In this document: piece after piece, positions 56,264 through 64,000 of the stretch | Position numbering within the stretch: the stretch's first letter is position 1 | Layout: the number at the start of each line of letters is the position of its first letter | From: Colwellia echini | GTDB lineage: Bacteria > Pseudomonadota > Gammaproteobacteria > Enterobacterales > Alteromonadaceae | DNA: 64,000 nt | NCBI RefSeq assembly: GCF_002843355.2 | Contig: NZ_PJAI02000001.1 | Span: forward strand, 600,070 to 664,069 | Direction of reading: 5' to 3' | The notes under the pieces: generated by a model | Databases searched by the model: none | The model's input: only the letters and a program-made list of their open reading frames with translations | Told to the model about the DNA's origin: nothing | Made by a program: the position numbers and the translations under genes

Positions 56264-57602
56264 CCCAAATATGCTTAAAACTGTTTTTGCACTCTTTTTA
56301 TTAATGTTAACAGTTAGCCCTTACTCTTTAGCAAGTGAGACACCTAGCGCAGAAGCCATTAAAAACAAAACAGTAGTAATAAAGTCGGTACAAACGCCTG
56401 TTACCCAGGTATTACCCATTAACCCAGATTTAACCGAGTTGTTAGTTCAGTTGAAACCTTCAACGGTAGATAGGCATAGGGTTGAAGGTTTGCTAGCAAA
56501 ATTAACCTTATCAAAAGCCCCTCTTAATGCCGCAGAGCAATATTTGCTATTAGTTGTGCAAGCTTTGGTTAAAGAAAAGCTAGAATCAACGGCGATTGTT
56601 AATCAGGACATAAATAAAAGTAATGTTGTTGAACTTTTAGCGCAAGCAGAAAAATTATCTGGTCAAATAGCTGAGGAACAACTTGTTCAGCCTGATTTTT
56701 TACAACTACATTTAATATTAGCAGCTCACTTTGAGAATCAAGGTAATTATGAGTCCGCTTATTTAGAGAAAAAATATTACCTGAAAAAATATCATATTTA
56801 CCGTAAAAATAAGCGTCTAGCCATGATCGCCAGTTTAGAAAAATCATTTGAAATGCAGGATAAAAAAGCAACTAATGCATTATTAAAAAGTCAGAATGAA
56901 CTAAAATTTCGCAGGGTAGCTGAGGTTAAAGAAGAACAAGCAATACAACAATATAATTTTACGTTAATTATTGGCACTGCAATTGTTTTTATCTTGCTGT
57001 TCTTTAGACAATTAAGAGTACGTAATAAGCTCATTCGTCTGACATTGACAGATGCTTTAACGGGCGTCGCAAATCGCAATGCTCTATTTGAATCAGGTAA
57101 TAGCATGGTTAAACGATTTTCTGATCAACCTGAGGAGTTATCTGTATTACTATTAGATTTAGATAACTTCAAAAATATTAACGATGCGTATGGTCACAAT
57201 GTAGGTGATAAAGTGCTAATGATAGTTGCTAGATTGGTAAAAGAAACTATGCGATCTCGTGATCTGTTTGCACGCTTAGGCGGGGAAGAATTTGTTGCTT
57301 TATTACCTTATGCGGACATTCATAAAGCTAAAGCGATAGCTATGCATATCAATGAAAAAATAGCTCAATTCAACTTTTCACTTATTATGTCTCAACGCCA
57401 GCTAACCATGAGCATTGGCGTAGCAACCATGAATAATAAGGAAATGAAATTTGATGAGTTATTACACTGTGCAGATCTAGCTATGTATCAAGCGAAAGAG
57501 CAAGGTCGAAATAGTGTCGTTTGTTATCAACATATTGCAGAATCACAAGAAAGGCGAGCTGACACAAATACGGCTCCGTTAGACTCAGAATGGGAGTTCT
57601 AA
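56250..57602 (+). CDS. Second membrane diguanylate cyclase (GGDEF), overlapping the first
   Basis: About 450 residues from the ATG at 56250, preceded by ATAAGG, and overlapping the upstream stop by 14 bp; the reading frame can be extended to 56199 but without a signal peptide at its start. Signal peptide (MLKTVFALFLLMLTVSPYSL), a periplasmic helical region, membrane helix (NFTLIIGTAIVFILLFFRQL, near residue 250), then GGDEF domain: LTGVANRNALF, LLDLDNFKNINDAYGH and GGEEF at 344-348. An intact RxxD inhibitory site (RSRD) stands five residues before it. The C-terminal catalytic domain is similar to its neighbour's, which suggests a local duplication with different sensor parts. Confidence 0.92.
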   Translation: MIYISPNMLKTVFALFLLMLTVSPYSLASETPSAEAIKNKTVVIKSVQTPVTQVLPINPDLTELLVQLKPSTVDRHRVEGLLAKLTLSKAPLNAAEQYLLLVVQALVKEKLESTAIVNQDINKSNVVELLAQAEKLSGQIAEEQLVQPDFLQLHLILAAHFENQGNYESAYLEKKYYLKKYHIYRKNKRLAMIASLEKSFEMQDKKATNALLKSQNELKFRRVAEVKEEQAIQQYNFTLIIGTAIVFILLFFRQLRVRNKLIRLTLTDALTGVANRNALFESGNSMVKRFSDQPEELSVLLLDLDNFKNINDAYGHNVGDKVLMIVARLVKETMRSRDLFARLGGEEFVALLPYADIHKAKAIAMHINEKIAQFNFSLIMSQRQLTMSIGVATMNNKEMKFDELLHCADLAMYQAKEQGRNSVVCYQHIAESQERRADTNTAPLDSEWEF

Positions 57603-57931
57603 AGTTTAACAACCTAACTTTTGATGTTAATAATAGAGAGAGGGTAATAACGACACAGATCGGTCAGTATATTAACCCATTTAGCATTTAACTATTTTGT
57701 CTAAGCTCATAATCAGCTAAGCTATAGAAGTAACAAAAAGTAACACAAGCTAATAATGATAAACTATTGGCATAACCGCAATTAATAGTCTCGTTGACAA
57801 AATTAGACTAACTTTAGCTACCATTAATTTAACTAAAAGTTATCACTTAAAAGTTATGACTTTAAAAAGTAGCTTATAATCTTTATCAAAATAATAATAA
57901 TTAGCCCTCGAAATATCAGGAAAATAAATTC
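57603..57931. other. Intergenic region upstream of parC
   Basis: 329 bp without a gene. It contains a good -10 hexamer TATAAT (57875-57880) about 50 bp upstream of parC, but only weak -35 matches at proper spacing. TTGACA at about 57795 has no good -10. AGGAAA precedes the parC ATG. I see no terminator hairpin for the upstream diguanylate cyclase gene. Confidence 0.4.
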
Positions 57932-60223
57932 ATGTCAGATGTTCTCGAATATAGTCTCGATGGAGTAGAACAAGTCCCATTAAGACGTTTTACTGAAGAA
58001 GCTTATTTAAACTATTCCATGTACGTAATTATGGACAGAGCATTGCCACATATTGGTGATGGTTTAAAGCCGGTACAAAGGCGAATAGTTTATGCAATGT
58101 CAGAGCTGGGTTTATCGGCGGCGGCTAAATATAAAAAATCTGCGCGTACAGTTGGTGATGTATTAGGTAAGTTTCATCCGCATGGTGATAGCGCTTGTTA
58201 TGAAGCCATGGTATTGATGGCACAGCCTTTTTCTTATCGTTACCCTTTGGTTGATGGGCAGGGAAACTGGGGTGCTCCTGATGATCCTAAATCATTTGCA
58301 GCAATGCGTTATACCGAATCAAGATTATCAAAATTTAGTGAAGTTTTATTGGCCGAATTAGGCCAAGGTACGGTGGAATGGCAACCCAATTTCGATGGCA
58401 CCATGAAAGAGCCAATGACTTTACCATCTCGCCTTCCTCATATCTTACTCAATGGAATAACCGGTATTGCAGTTGGTATGGCAACCGATATCCCGCCGCA
58501 TAACGTGCGCGAAGTTGCTGATGCGTGTGTACATTTAATTGAAAATCCAAAAGCTGAGATAAGTGAACTGTTAGAGTTTGTTCAAGGCCCTGACTATCCA
58601 ACTGATGCGGAAATTATCACCCCAAAAGCTGATATTGAAAAAATGTATCAAACAGGACGCGGTAGTATCAAAATGCGTGCTGTGTATGATATTGAACATG
58701 GTGATATTGTTATTACAGCTTTGCCGCATCAAGCCTCTGGCGGAAAAATATTAGAGCAAATAGCAGGGCAAATGACTGCGAAAAAACTGCCGATGGTGGC
58801 CGATCTTCGTGATGAATCTGATCATGAAAATCCGGTTCGACTTGTTATTATGCCACGTTCAAATCGTGTTGATGTTGAACAGTTAATGCAGCATTTATTT
58901 GCTAGTACAGATTTAGAAAAAAGCTATCGCGTTAATATCAACATGATAGGTTTAGATAACCTACCAGCAGTTAAAAACTTAGGTGTTATTTTATCTGAAT
59001 GGCTTGAGTATCGCCGCGAAACAGTGCGTAGACGATTACAGTATCGTTTAGACAAGGTATTAGCTAGGTTACATATTCTCGATGGTTTATTAATTGCTTA
59101 TTTAAATATTGATGAAGTTATTGAAATTATTCGTGGTTATGACGATCCAAAAGCCGAGCTGATGTCACGCTTTGCATTGTCTGATTTACAAGCACATTCA
59201 ATTTTAGAAATTAAATTACGTCAGTTAGCTAAACTCGAAGAAATTAAAATTCGAGCTGAGCAAGATGAATTAGCGATTGAGCGTGATTATTTAGAGAAAA
59301 TTCTTAATTCAAAAGCGCGCATGAACACGCTAATGAAAAAAGAAATCTTGGAAGCAGCTAAAGAATACGGTGATGATCGCCGCTCTAAATTAGTTGAGCG
59401 TACAGAATCAAAAGCATTAACAGAAAAAGATTTAGTACCAAGTGAGCCTGTAACTGTTGTTATCTCCGACAAAGGCTGGGCGCGTTGCGCTAAAGGGCAT
59501 GATATTGACCCTGCAAGTTTAAGTTACAAAGCAGGTGATAATTACTTATGTTCAGCAAAAGGGCGTAGTAATAATCCTGTGGTATTTATCGACTCAGGCG
59601 GGCGTGCTTTCACTACAGACGCGCATACCTTACCGACCGCTCGTTCACAAGGCGAACCATTAACAGGGCGTTTTAACCTAACAGCAGGGAAAAACTTTGT
59701 ACATACCATTATGGCTGACGACGAAACTAAGTACTTATTAGTTAGTGATGCAGGTTATGGTTTTGTTGGCAAATTTGCAGAGATGGTTAGCCGAAATAAA
59801 AATGGTAAAGCGTTAATCACCTTGCCGGAGTCAGCTAAAGTTATGAAGCCACAGCGTATAGACGATATTGAGAATGATCACTGCCTTACTATTACTAGTG
59901 AAGGGCGGATGTTAGTTTTTCCAGTTAAAAACTTGCCCGTACTCGCTAAGGGTAAAGGTAATAAGATCATTAATATACCTACTGCGCGAGCAAAAACGCG
60001 TGAAGAATATGTAAGCTTATTATGTATAGTACCTGATGGAGCTTCTATAACTTTACATGCCGGAAAACGTAAATTAACCCTTAAAGCACTAGATATAGAG
60101 CATTACAAAGGCGAACGTGGCCGACGTGGTAATAAACTCCCACGTGGCTTACAACGCGTTTCGGCAATAGACGTTGAATCTATGATTGAAGATGTACCAG
60201 AGGAAGAAAGTTCAGCAGAGTAA
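57932..60223 (+). CDS. parC: DNA topoisomerase IV subunit A
   Basis: 763 residues (E. coli ParC 752). It is the DNA-breaking subunit, partner of ParE. The winged-helix domain with the quinolone-determining region reads [15 protein letters not shown], carrying the Ser and Glu of quinolone-sensitive enzymes; the catalytic tyrosine is in [11 protein letters not shown]. The coiled-coil gate has [20 protein letters not shown] and [19 protein letters not shown] sequence. The C-terminal beta-pinwheel (from about 500) binds DNA. It is followed by the strong bidirectional terminator at 60432-60467. Confidence 0.97.
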   Translation: MSDVLEYSLDGVEQVPLRRFTEEAYLNYSMYVIMDRALPHIGDGLKPVQRRIVYAMSELGLSAAAKYKKSARTVGDVLGKFHPHGDSACYEAMVLMAQPFSYRYPLVDGQGNWGAPDDPKSFAAMRYTESRLSKFSEVLLAELGQGTVEWQPNFDGTMKEPMTLPSRLPHILLNGITGIAVGMATDIPPHNVREVADACVHLIENPKAEISELLEFVQGPDYPTDAEIITPKADIEKMYQTGRGSIKMRAVYDIEHGDIVITALPHQASGGKILEQIAGQMTAKKLPMVADLRDESDHENPVRLVIMPRSNRVDVEQLMQHLFASTDLEKSYRVNINMIGLDNLPAVKNLGVILSEWLEYRRETVRRRLQYRLDKVLARLHILDGLLIAYLNIDEVIEIIRGYDDPKAELMSRFALSDLQAHSILEIKLRQLAKLEEIKIRAEQDELAIERDYLEKILNSKARMNTLMKKEILEAAKEYGDDRRSKLVERTESKALTEKDLVPSEPVTVVISDKGWARCAKGHDIDPASLSYKAGDNYLCSAKGRSNNPVVFIDSGGRAFTTDAHTLPTARSQGEPLTGRFNLTAGKNFVHTIMADDETKYLLVSDAGYGFVGKFAEMVSRNKNGKALITLPESAKVMKPQRIDDIENDHCLTITSEGRMLVFPVKNLPVLAKGKGNKIINIPTARAKTREEYVSLLCIVPDGASITLHAGKRKLTLKALDIEHYKGERGRRGNKLPRGLQRVSAIDVESMIEDVPEEESSAE

Positions 60224-60228
60224 TTAAC

Positions 60229-60322
60229 TAACTTGAGTTCGGGGTAAGCAAAGTGTTAAAGCCTTAATTATCCCTATTTCTTCGTTATGAAAGCTCCCAA
60301 AAACCTTTATCGGCTTTACTTG
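60229..60322. repeat. Repeated intergenic element, rearranged copy (copy 2)
   Basis: TAACTTGAGTTCGGGGTAA (60229-60247) matches one end of the element at 32726-32930. It is followed at 60260-60322 by AGCCTTAATTATCCCTATTT and CTTCGTTATGAAAGCTCCCA, which is the other end of the 63805-64000 copy in opposite orientation. The two ends are thus brought together with the middle missing. The remaining part of the 308-bp gap to the terminator is featureless. Confidence 0.65.
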
Positions 60323-60431
60323 CTAGACTTGAGATTTAATATTTATCTTCATTGAATTTCGATTAATACTTTAATACTGTTGGTTTAAGTTCTATAGGTG
60401 TCAACGCATTTTAGGACGGAGCAAGATCAAA

Positions 60432-60467
60432 CAAAAAAGCCAATATCAAATGATATTGGCTTTTTTG
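60432..60467. terminator. Bidirectional terminator between parC and the YebC-type gene
   Basis: CAAAAAAGCCAATATCA (60432-60448) pairs perfectly with TGATATTGGCTTTTTTG (60451-60467), with A and T tracts on the two sides. Confidence 0.9.
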
Positions 60468-60531
60468 TTTTTTATCGCGACAATCGCAACAAGTATAAAA
60501 GAGGAGTTATTGCTATTTTAACGCTGATCTT

Positions 60532-61263
60532 TTAGCTTTCTTCTTTTAATTCTGCATTATGATAAACGTTTTGTACATCATCACAATCATCTAACATGGC
60601 AATGAATTTTTCAAAGTTAGCTAAGTCTTCTTCACCTTCCACGGTAATATAATTTTGAGGGATCCAAGAAATCTCTTCAACTTCTAAATCATAATCAGGC
60701 ATAGAGTTAGCAAACTCAGTTTTAATTTTGAAAAACTCAGTATGTGGTGCATATACGGTAATAATACCGTCTTCTAATTCAACATCAGTTACATCAATAT
60801 CAGCCATCATTAATGTTTCCAACACGCTTTCATCATCATCGCCTTGAAAAGCGAATACAGCTTGTTGGTCGAACATGTGAGAAACTGAACCAGTGGTACC
60901 AATTTTAGAATTAGTTTTAGTAAAGCACTGACGAACATCTTTGATCGTACGGTTACCGTTATCGGTTAAACAATCGATAATAACCATACTATTACCAGGA
61001 CCATAGCCTTCATAGCGTGCTTCTACAAAGTCTTCACCACCAGCACCTGATGCTTTTTTAAGTGCGTTCTCAATTACGTGGGTAGGAACTTGATCTTTTT
61101 TAGCACGATCAATTAAACCACGTAATGTAAGATTACCATCGGGATCAATACCACTATTTTTAGCACAAACGTAAATTGCTTTACCGTACTTAGAGTAAAC
61201 TTTAGTTTTGGCACCTGCGGTTTTAGCCATAGATAATTTGCGGTTTTGGTAAGCTCTGCCCAT
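60532..61263 (-). CDS. YebC/PmpR (TACO1) family protein, YeeN-like
   Basis: 243 residues. Family hallmarks: [20 protein letters not shown] at the start, [58 protein letters not shown], and [10 protein letters not shown]. The sequence is nearer E. coli YeeN than YebC (for example the C-terminal [15 protein letters not shown]). Family members have been described both as transcription regulators and as translation factors that help ribosomes through polyproline stretches; which applies to the YeeN branch is unclear. It stands alone, convergent with parC. Confidence 0.93.
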   Translation of the reverse strand: MGRAYQNRKLSMAKTAGAKTKVYSKYGKAIYVCAKNSGIDPDGNLTLRGLIDRAKKDQVPTHVIENALKKASGAGGEDFVEARYEGYGPGNSMVIIDCLTDNGNRTIKDVRQCFTKTNSKIGTTGSVSHMFDQQAVFAFQGDDDESVLETLMMADIDVTDVELEDGIITVYAPHTEFFKIKTEFANSMPDYDLEVEEISWIPQNYITVEGEEDLANFEKFIAMLDDCDDVQNVYHNAELKEES

Positions 61264-61673
61264 CTCAATATCTTCTTTTGTAAGTTCAATAAATATAATG
61301 CCCTAGATTCTATCAGCCATACAGGGGCGTTGACTAGTGATCTGAGAATAATTTACTAATAAAATCGCATTTTATTCAAACAGAATACTCTATGTTTACC
61401 AAACTAAACCTTGTACTTCGCACAGAGCTTTTATACCTTATGGCAAATTAATTTTACGCTTAATTTAATATTTAGCTTTTATTAAATTTTGATTTAAGCA
61501 CAGCAAATAAATGATGTACCAAGATTAGAGCCTATTTAAGAAAATTGTTAGTTATCTTGGATTCAGGTTAGTTGCTGAACTGTTGGTCTTTTTAGGCCGA
61601 ACGTTGGCAATTAATATACTCTAATACTTTGTATTTATTATGGAAGATGTCTTTGGTTCTGTAAGGAATAACT
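61264..61673. other. Intergenic region upstream of the Tle1-like gene
   Basis: 410 bp between divergent genes, AT-rich, with no ORF, hairpin terminator or recognisable repeat. AAGGAA stands 7 bp before the ATG at 61674. TTGGCA with TATACT (61609-61621 area) is too closely spaced to be a convincing promoter. Confidence 0.4.
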
Positions 61674-62735
61674 ATGAAAAAACTGATTTTTTGCTTTGAC
61701 GGTACTTGTAATAATCCCGAAGATGTTGCCGACTTTTACGATGATAGTAGTATTAGTAATATTTTAAAATTACATATTTTATTCGGCGGTACACTAAATA
61801 ATAAGGTGAATGATAAATCAAGTGCTGGGCTACTTAATAATACAAACATTACGAGTCAACATAGCTTTTATTACAGTGGTATTGGCAATCGTGGTAATTG
61901 GTTATTTAGAGCAGTAAATGCTGCATTTGCACCACCTTACGGGGAAATGAACGATATACTCAGTGAAGCGCAAACAGACTTTGCAAAACACTATTCACCC
62001 GGTGATAAAGTTTACATCTTCGGTTTTAGTCGAGGCGCTGCATTAGCCAGAATGTTTGCCGCACATTTATCAGCCCCAGTTACATTTTTAGGCGTATTTG
62101 ATACCGTAGCGGCAACTAAAGGCTCATTAGATTTAAACCCTGACACGTTTCCTTCAAGTGGTATCGTTTTTGAAAATGATATTTTAGCGCCACATATTGA
62201 ACGAGCATTGCATATTTTAGGGCTTGATGAGCGGCGTTTATGGTTTCAACCAACCTTATTTAACCATGACGAACGTGTTACTGAAGTTTGGTTTGCAGGA
62301 AGTCATAGCGACATTGGCGGCGGCTACTGGTTTGATGGTTTATCTGATGTTTGTTTACAGTTTATGCTCGATAATATTGCTGATGAACTGTTTATTTTAT
62401 CAGTTAACGACATTGATTTTTCAAGGTTGCAAATATCGGGTTCAAAGGAGGTGATAACTTTCGATGATATTTACGTTAAACCATTATCTAACGGTAAGTT
62501 GCATGGTCAACTTTATACTTACGGCTATGCAATAACTCATGCTCCGCGTAGTGTCCGTATCAACCTGAATGAATTAGCGTCGAATTATACGCCAATAATT
62601 CATCATAGTGTTGTTGATCGCTTTAACCAGTTGGTTGATTATCGTCCTTATGCGTTACGTAATATTAATTATCAAATACTTGATGCTAACGGTAATTTAA
62701 GTGAACCGAGATTAGGGATATCAGGTTTATACTAA
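61674..62735 (+). CDS. DUF2235 / Tle1-like alpha-beta hydrolase (phospholipase fold)
   Basis: 353 residues. The N-terminus LIFCFDGTCNNPED is the DUF2235 signature. The nucleophile elbow is GFSRGA with Ser119; GVFDTVAA provides Asp143, and the third-site motif AGSHSDIGGGYW has His211 and Asp213. This is the catalytic layout of the T6SS effector family Tle1 (phospholipase A) and of related stand-alone DUF2235 proteins. No signal peptide, VgrG, PAAR, Hcp or immunity-like lipoprotein gene is adjacent, so whether it is a secreted effector or an intracellular hydrolase is open. It lies 118 bp upstream of the amidohydrolase-like gene on the same strand. Confidence 0.85.
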   Translation: MKKLIFCFDGTCNNPEDVADFYDDSSISNILKLHILFGGTLNNKVNDKSSAGLLNNTNITSQHSFYYSGIGNRGNWLFRAVNAAFAPPYGEMNDILSEAQTDFAKHYSPGDKVYIFGFSRGAALARMFAAHLSAPVTFLGVFDTVAATKGSLDLNPDTFPSSGIVFENDILAPHIERALHILGLDERRLWFQPTLFNHDERVTEVWFAGSHSDIGGGYWFDGLSDVCLQFMLDNIADELFILSVNDIDFSRLQISGSKEVITFDDIYVKPLSNGKLHGQLYTYGYAITHAPRSVRINLNELASNYTPIIHHSVVDRFNQLVDYRPYALRNINYQILDANGNLSEPRLGISGLY

Positions 62736-62853
62736 TAATAGAAAACATTTATTAACATAAAGTTAGCTAGCATTAATTTATGTTCAAGTTATTATAGCAA
62801 TTACTTACTTTTCATAATAATTACCCTTACTTGAGGGTAAATAAGGGACGCTC

Positions 62854-63705
62854 ATGAGTAAACAGCTTTCTCCGCAAATTAGTGAACAAGAAATTATTAA
62901 TAAAATAAAACAACGTCAATGCTTTACTGCAACAATAACAGGCGGTGCTTTCACCTTAAAAATTGAAAAGTATCTACCTATTTTAGCCGCGGCAATACAT
63001 GATGGCGAAAATTTTAGAGCTGAGTTAGAAGATAACTGCTTACTTGAAAAGTCAGATCGTTATTATGAAGAAGACCCATACACGGGTAGCTTTATTAGCC
63101 AGCAACCCATCACCTTAATCGCCCATGATTCTCGTTATGAGTACGACTTAAACCGCATTAGCGATGAATGTGTTTATGAAACAGCATGGGGTAAAGAAAT
63201 ATGGAAAGTACCACTAAGCGATGAAATGATTGCTAGAAGTAAAGCAAAGCACGCTCAATTTTATCGAGTTGTTGCCGCTATTGTAGAAGCGTTACGTGAA
63301 GATTTTGGCGAATGTGTGGTGTACGATAATCACTCTTATAATTACAAGCGCCATGAACGTAAAGACTTACCGGTAATTAACCTAGGCACTAGCACAGTTA
63401 AAGGTGAGCACTGGCGTCCAATTATTGATAACTGGCTTAAGTCATTACAAAATATGAAAGTTGATGGTTTGAACATTACCGCCGCAGAAAATGATATTTT
63501 TTATGGTAAAGGATGCTTAGCAGGATTTTGTCACAGCCAATATGATAATGTTTTGGTACTTGCCACAGAAACTAAGAAAGTTTTTATGGACGAGTTAACA
63601 GGTCAGCCTGATGCCGTTGTTTTACCTTCATTACAACAAGTTTATAATGACACTATTGCCCAACATACGCAGTGGTATATTAATAACTACCATAAAAGCA
63701 CCTAA
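62854..63705 (+). CDS. N-formylglutamate amidohydrolase-like protein
   Basis: 283 residues. The pattern fits the N-formylglutamate amidohydrolase family: an AAAIHDGENFRAEL segment in place of the usual histidine-glycine loop, EEDPYTGSFI, HDSRYEYDLNR, then VVYDNHSYNYKRH and LPVINLGTSTV, which supply the His/Asp/Asn residues expected around the metal site. Classical members cleave N-formylglutamate in histidine degradation. Paralogues like this are found with ATP-grasp and QEGLA-motif genes, which could lie beyond the window end. The ATG at 62854 is preceded by AAGGGA. Confidence 0.75.
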   Translation: MSKQLSPQISEQEIINKIKQRQCFTATITGGAFTLKIEKYLPILAAAIHDGENFRAELEDNCLLEKSDRYYEEDPYTGSFISQQPITLIAHDSRYEYDLNRISDECVYETAWGKEIWKVPLSDEMIARSKAKHAQFYRVVAAIVEALREDFGECVVYDNHSYNYKRHERKDLPVINLGTSTVKGEHWRPIIDNWLKSLQNMKVDGLNITAAENDIFYGKGCLAGFCHSQYDNVLVLATETKKVFMDELTGQPDAVVLPSLQQVYNDTIAQHTQWYINNYHKST

Positions 63706-63720
63706 ATTTAAGGGCTAGGT

Positions 63721-63791
63721 ACTAGGTAATAGAATACCTAGTCTCATAAATCTAGATTCTAAAACCTAGCCACTAAAGTCTAGTGGCTAGG
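63721..63791. repeat. Two CTAG-rich stem-loops after the amidohydrolase-like gene
   Basis: ACTAGGTA (63721-63728) pairs with TACCTAGT (63735-63742), and CCTAGCCACT (63765-63774) pairs with AGTGGCTAGG (63782-63791). Around them CTAG occurs seven times in about 80 bp. Neither stem has a T tract, so termination is only possible, not shown. Confidence 0.6.
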
Positions 63792-63804
63792 GACTATTAT
63801 TATC

Positions 63805-64000
63805 TAACCTGAGTTCGGGATAATGAAAGTGAGTAGAATAATAATATCAATCACTTAGGATTTTACCTTTACAATAGTTTTAATTATTCGTAGTACAAGG
63901 CAGGAAAGCGAAGACAATAACAGGTTAAAAGCGAAGACAATAACAGGTTATTGGGAGCTTTCATAACGAAGTAATACGGGTAATTAAGGCTGTTGTAGCA
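63805..64000. repeat. Repeated intergenic element (copy 3, reaching the window edge)
   Basis: It begins TAACCTGAGTTCGGGATAA (63805-63823) and ends at the edge with AAGGCTGTTGTAGCA, the reverse complement of the CTACAACAGCCTT end of copy 1. Between these ends are TCATAACGAAG and GGGAGCTTTC, shared with copy 2. It includes an exact tandem duplication of a 23-bp unit (63905-63927 and 63928-63950). Confidence 0.7.

Noticed and set aside
57795..57830. TTGACA as the -35 of a parC promoter
   Set aside because: No acceptable -10 hexamer lies 16-18 bp downstream, and a better TATAAT is found nearer the gene without this -35.
63905..63950. Possible CRISPR repeat
   Set aside because: The two 23-bp units are directly adjacent with no spacer and there are no further units or cas genes.

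Overview
The window looks like a chromosomal segment of a low-GC marine gammaproteobacterium of the order Alteromonadales, most likely Colwelliaceae (Colwellia or Thalassotalea type). This is inferred from the AT-rich base composition with A/T-ending codons, from protein sequences close to the enterobacterial and Shewanella versions, and from E. coli-like gene order in several blocks: xseA/guaB-guaA, tolC/nudF-yqiB-cpdA-yqiA-parE, ygiF next to ygiM, and parC. No rRNA, tRNA, CRISPR array, transposase, integrase or prophage was seen. Almost everything is chromosomal core or lineage-typical genes, with small non-coding repeats scattered between them.

Layout. 1-4275: the 5' part of xseA (minus strand), then guaB and guaA for GMP synthesis. 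Each gua gene is followed at once by a related long hairpin element. 4613-13752: a DUF2959 lipoprotein, RidA, SelO, a RecQ-family helicase and a DMT transporter, then two tandem paralogues of unknown function on the minus strand, a VF530-type small protein and an AlkB-like dioxygenase. 13810-18074: a short unknown protein, cca, and an unusual GspA-LysM-GspB fusion. 18176-23694: the leuABCD operon on the minus strand with a complete attenuation leader (leader peptide with three consecutive Leu codons, then a terminator). 23830-31748: a surface-polysaccharide region with three minus-strand glycosyltransferases, a Wzi-type outer-membrane protein, and two plus-strand glycosyltransferases. 31851-36007: ygiM-like and ygiF-like genes, an L,D-transpeptidase and the Lpp-type lipoprotein it may anchor. 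36168-43346: an envelope cassette around a PspA/YjfJ protein (DUF2170, DUF2491, double DUF350, membrane-anchored spermidine synthase-like enzyme, a Ser-rich lipoprotein, a TcpQ-like protein), with a pair of palindromic operator-like sites upstream of the DUF2170-pspA genes. 43531-45737: a lipid A acyltransferase divergent from an LpcC-like LPS core glycosyltransferase. 45931-60223: tolC, nudF, yqiB, cpdA, yqiA and parE, then an insertion of a DUF3302/HlyD pair and two overlapping diguanylate cyclase genes before parC. 60532-63705: a YebC/YeeN-type protein, a Tle1-like lipase-fold protein and an N-formylglutamate amidohydrolase-like protein.

Themes. Much of the window serves the envelope: LPS acylation and core sugars, capsule or O-polysaccharide synthesis and Wzi, Lpp and its L,D-transpeptidase, PspA, TolC, and T2SS secretin assembly. 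The points most worth following up are the two gua 3' hairpins, whose arms differ between copies but stay self-complementary; the double palindrome upstream of the pspA cassette and the cassette itself; the GspA-LysM-GspB fusion; and a roughly 200-bp repeated element present in two full-length-looking copies and one rearranged copy.
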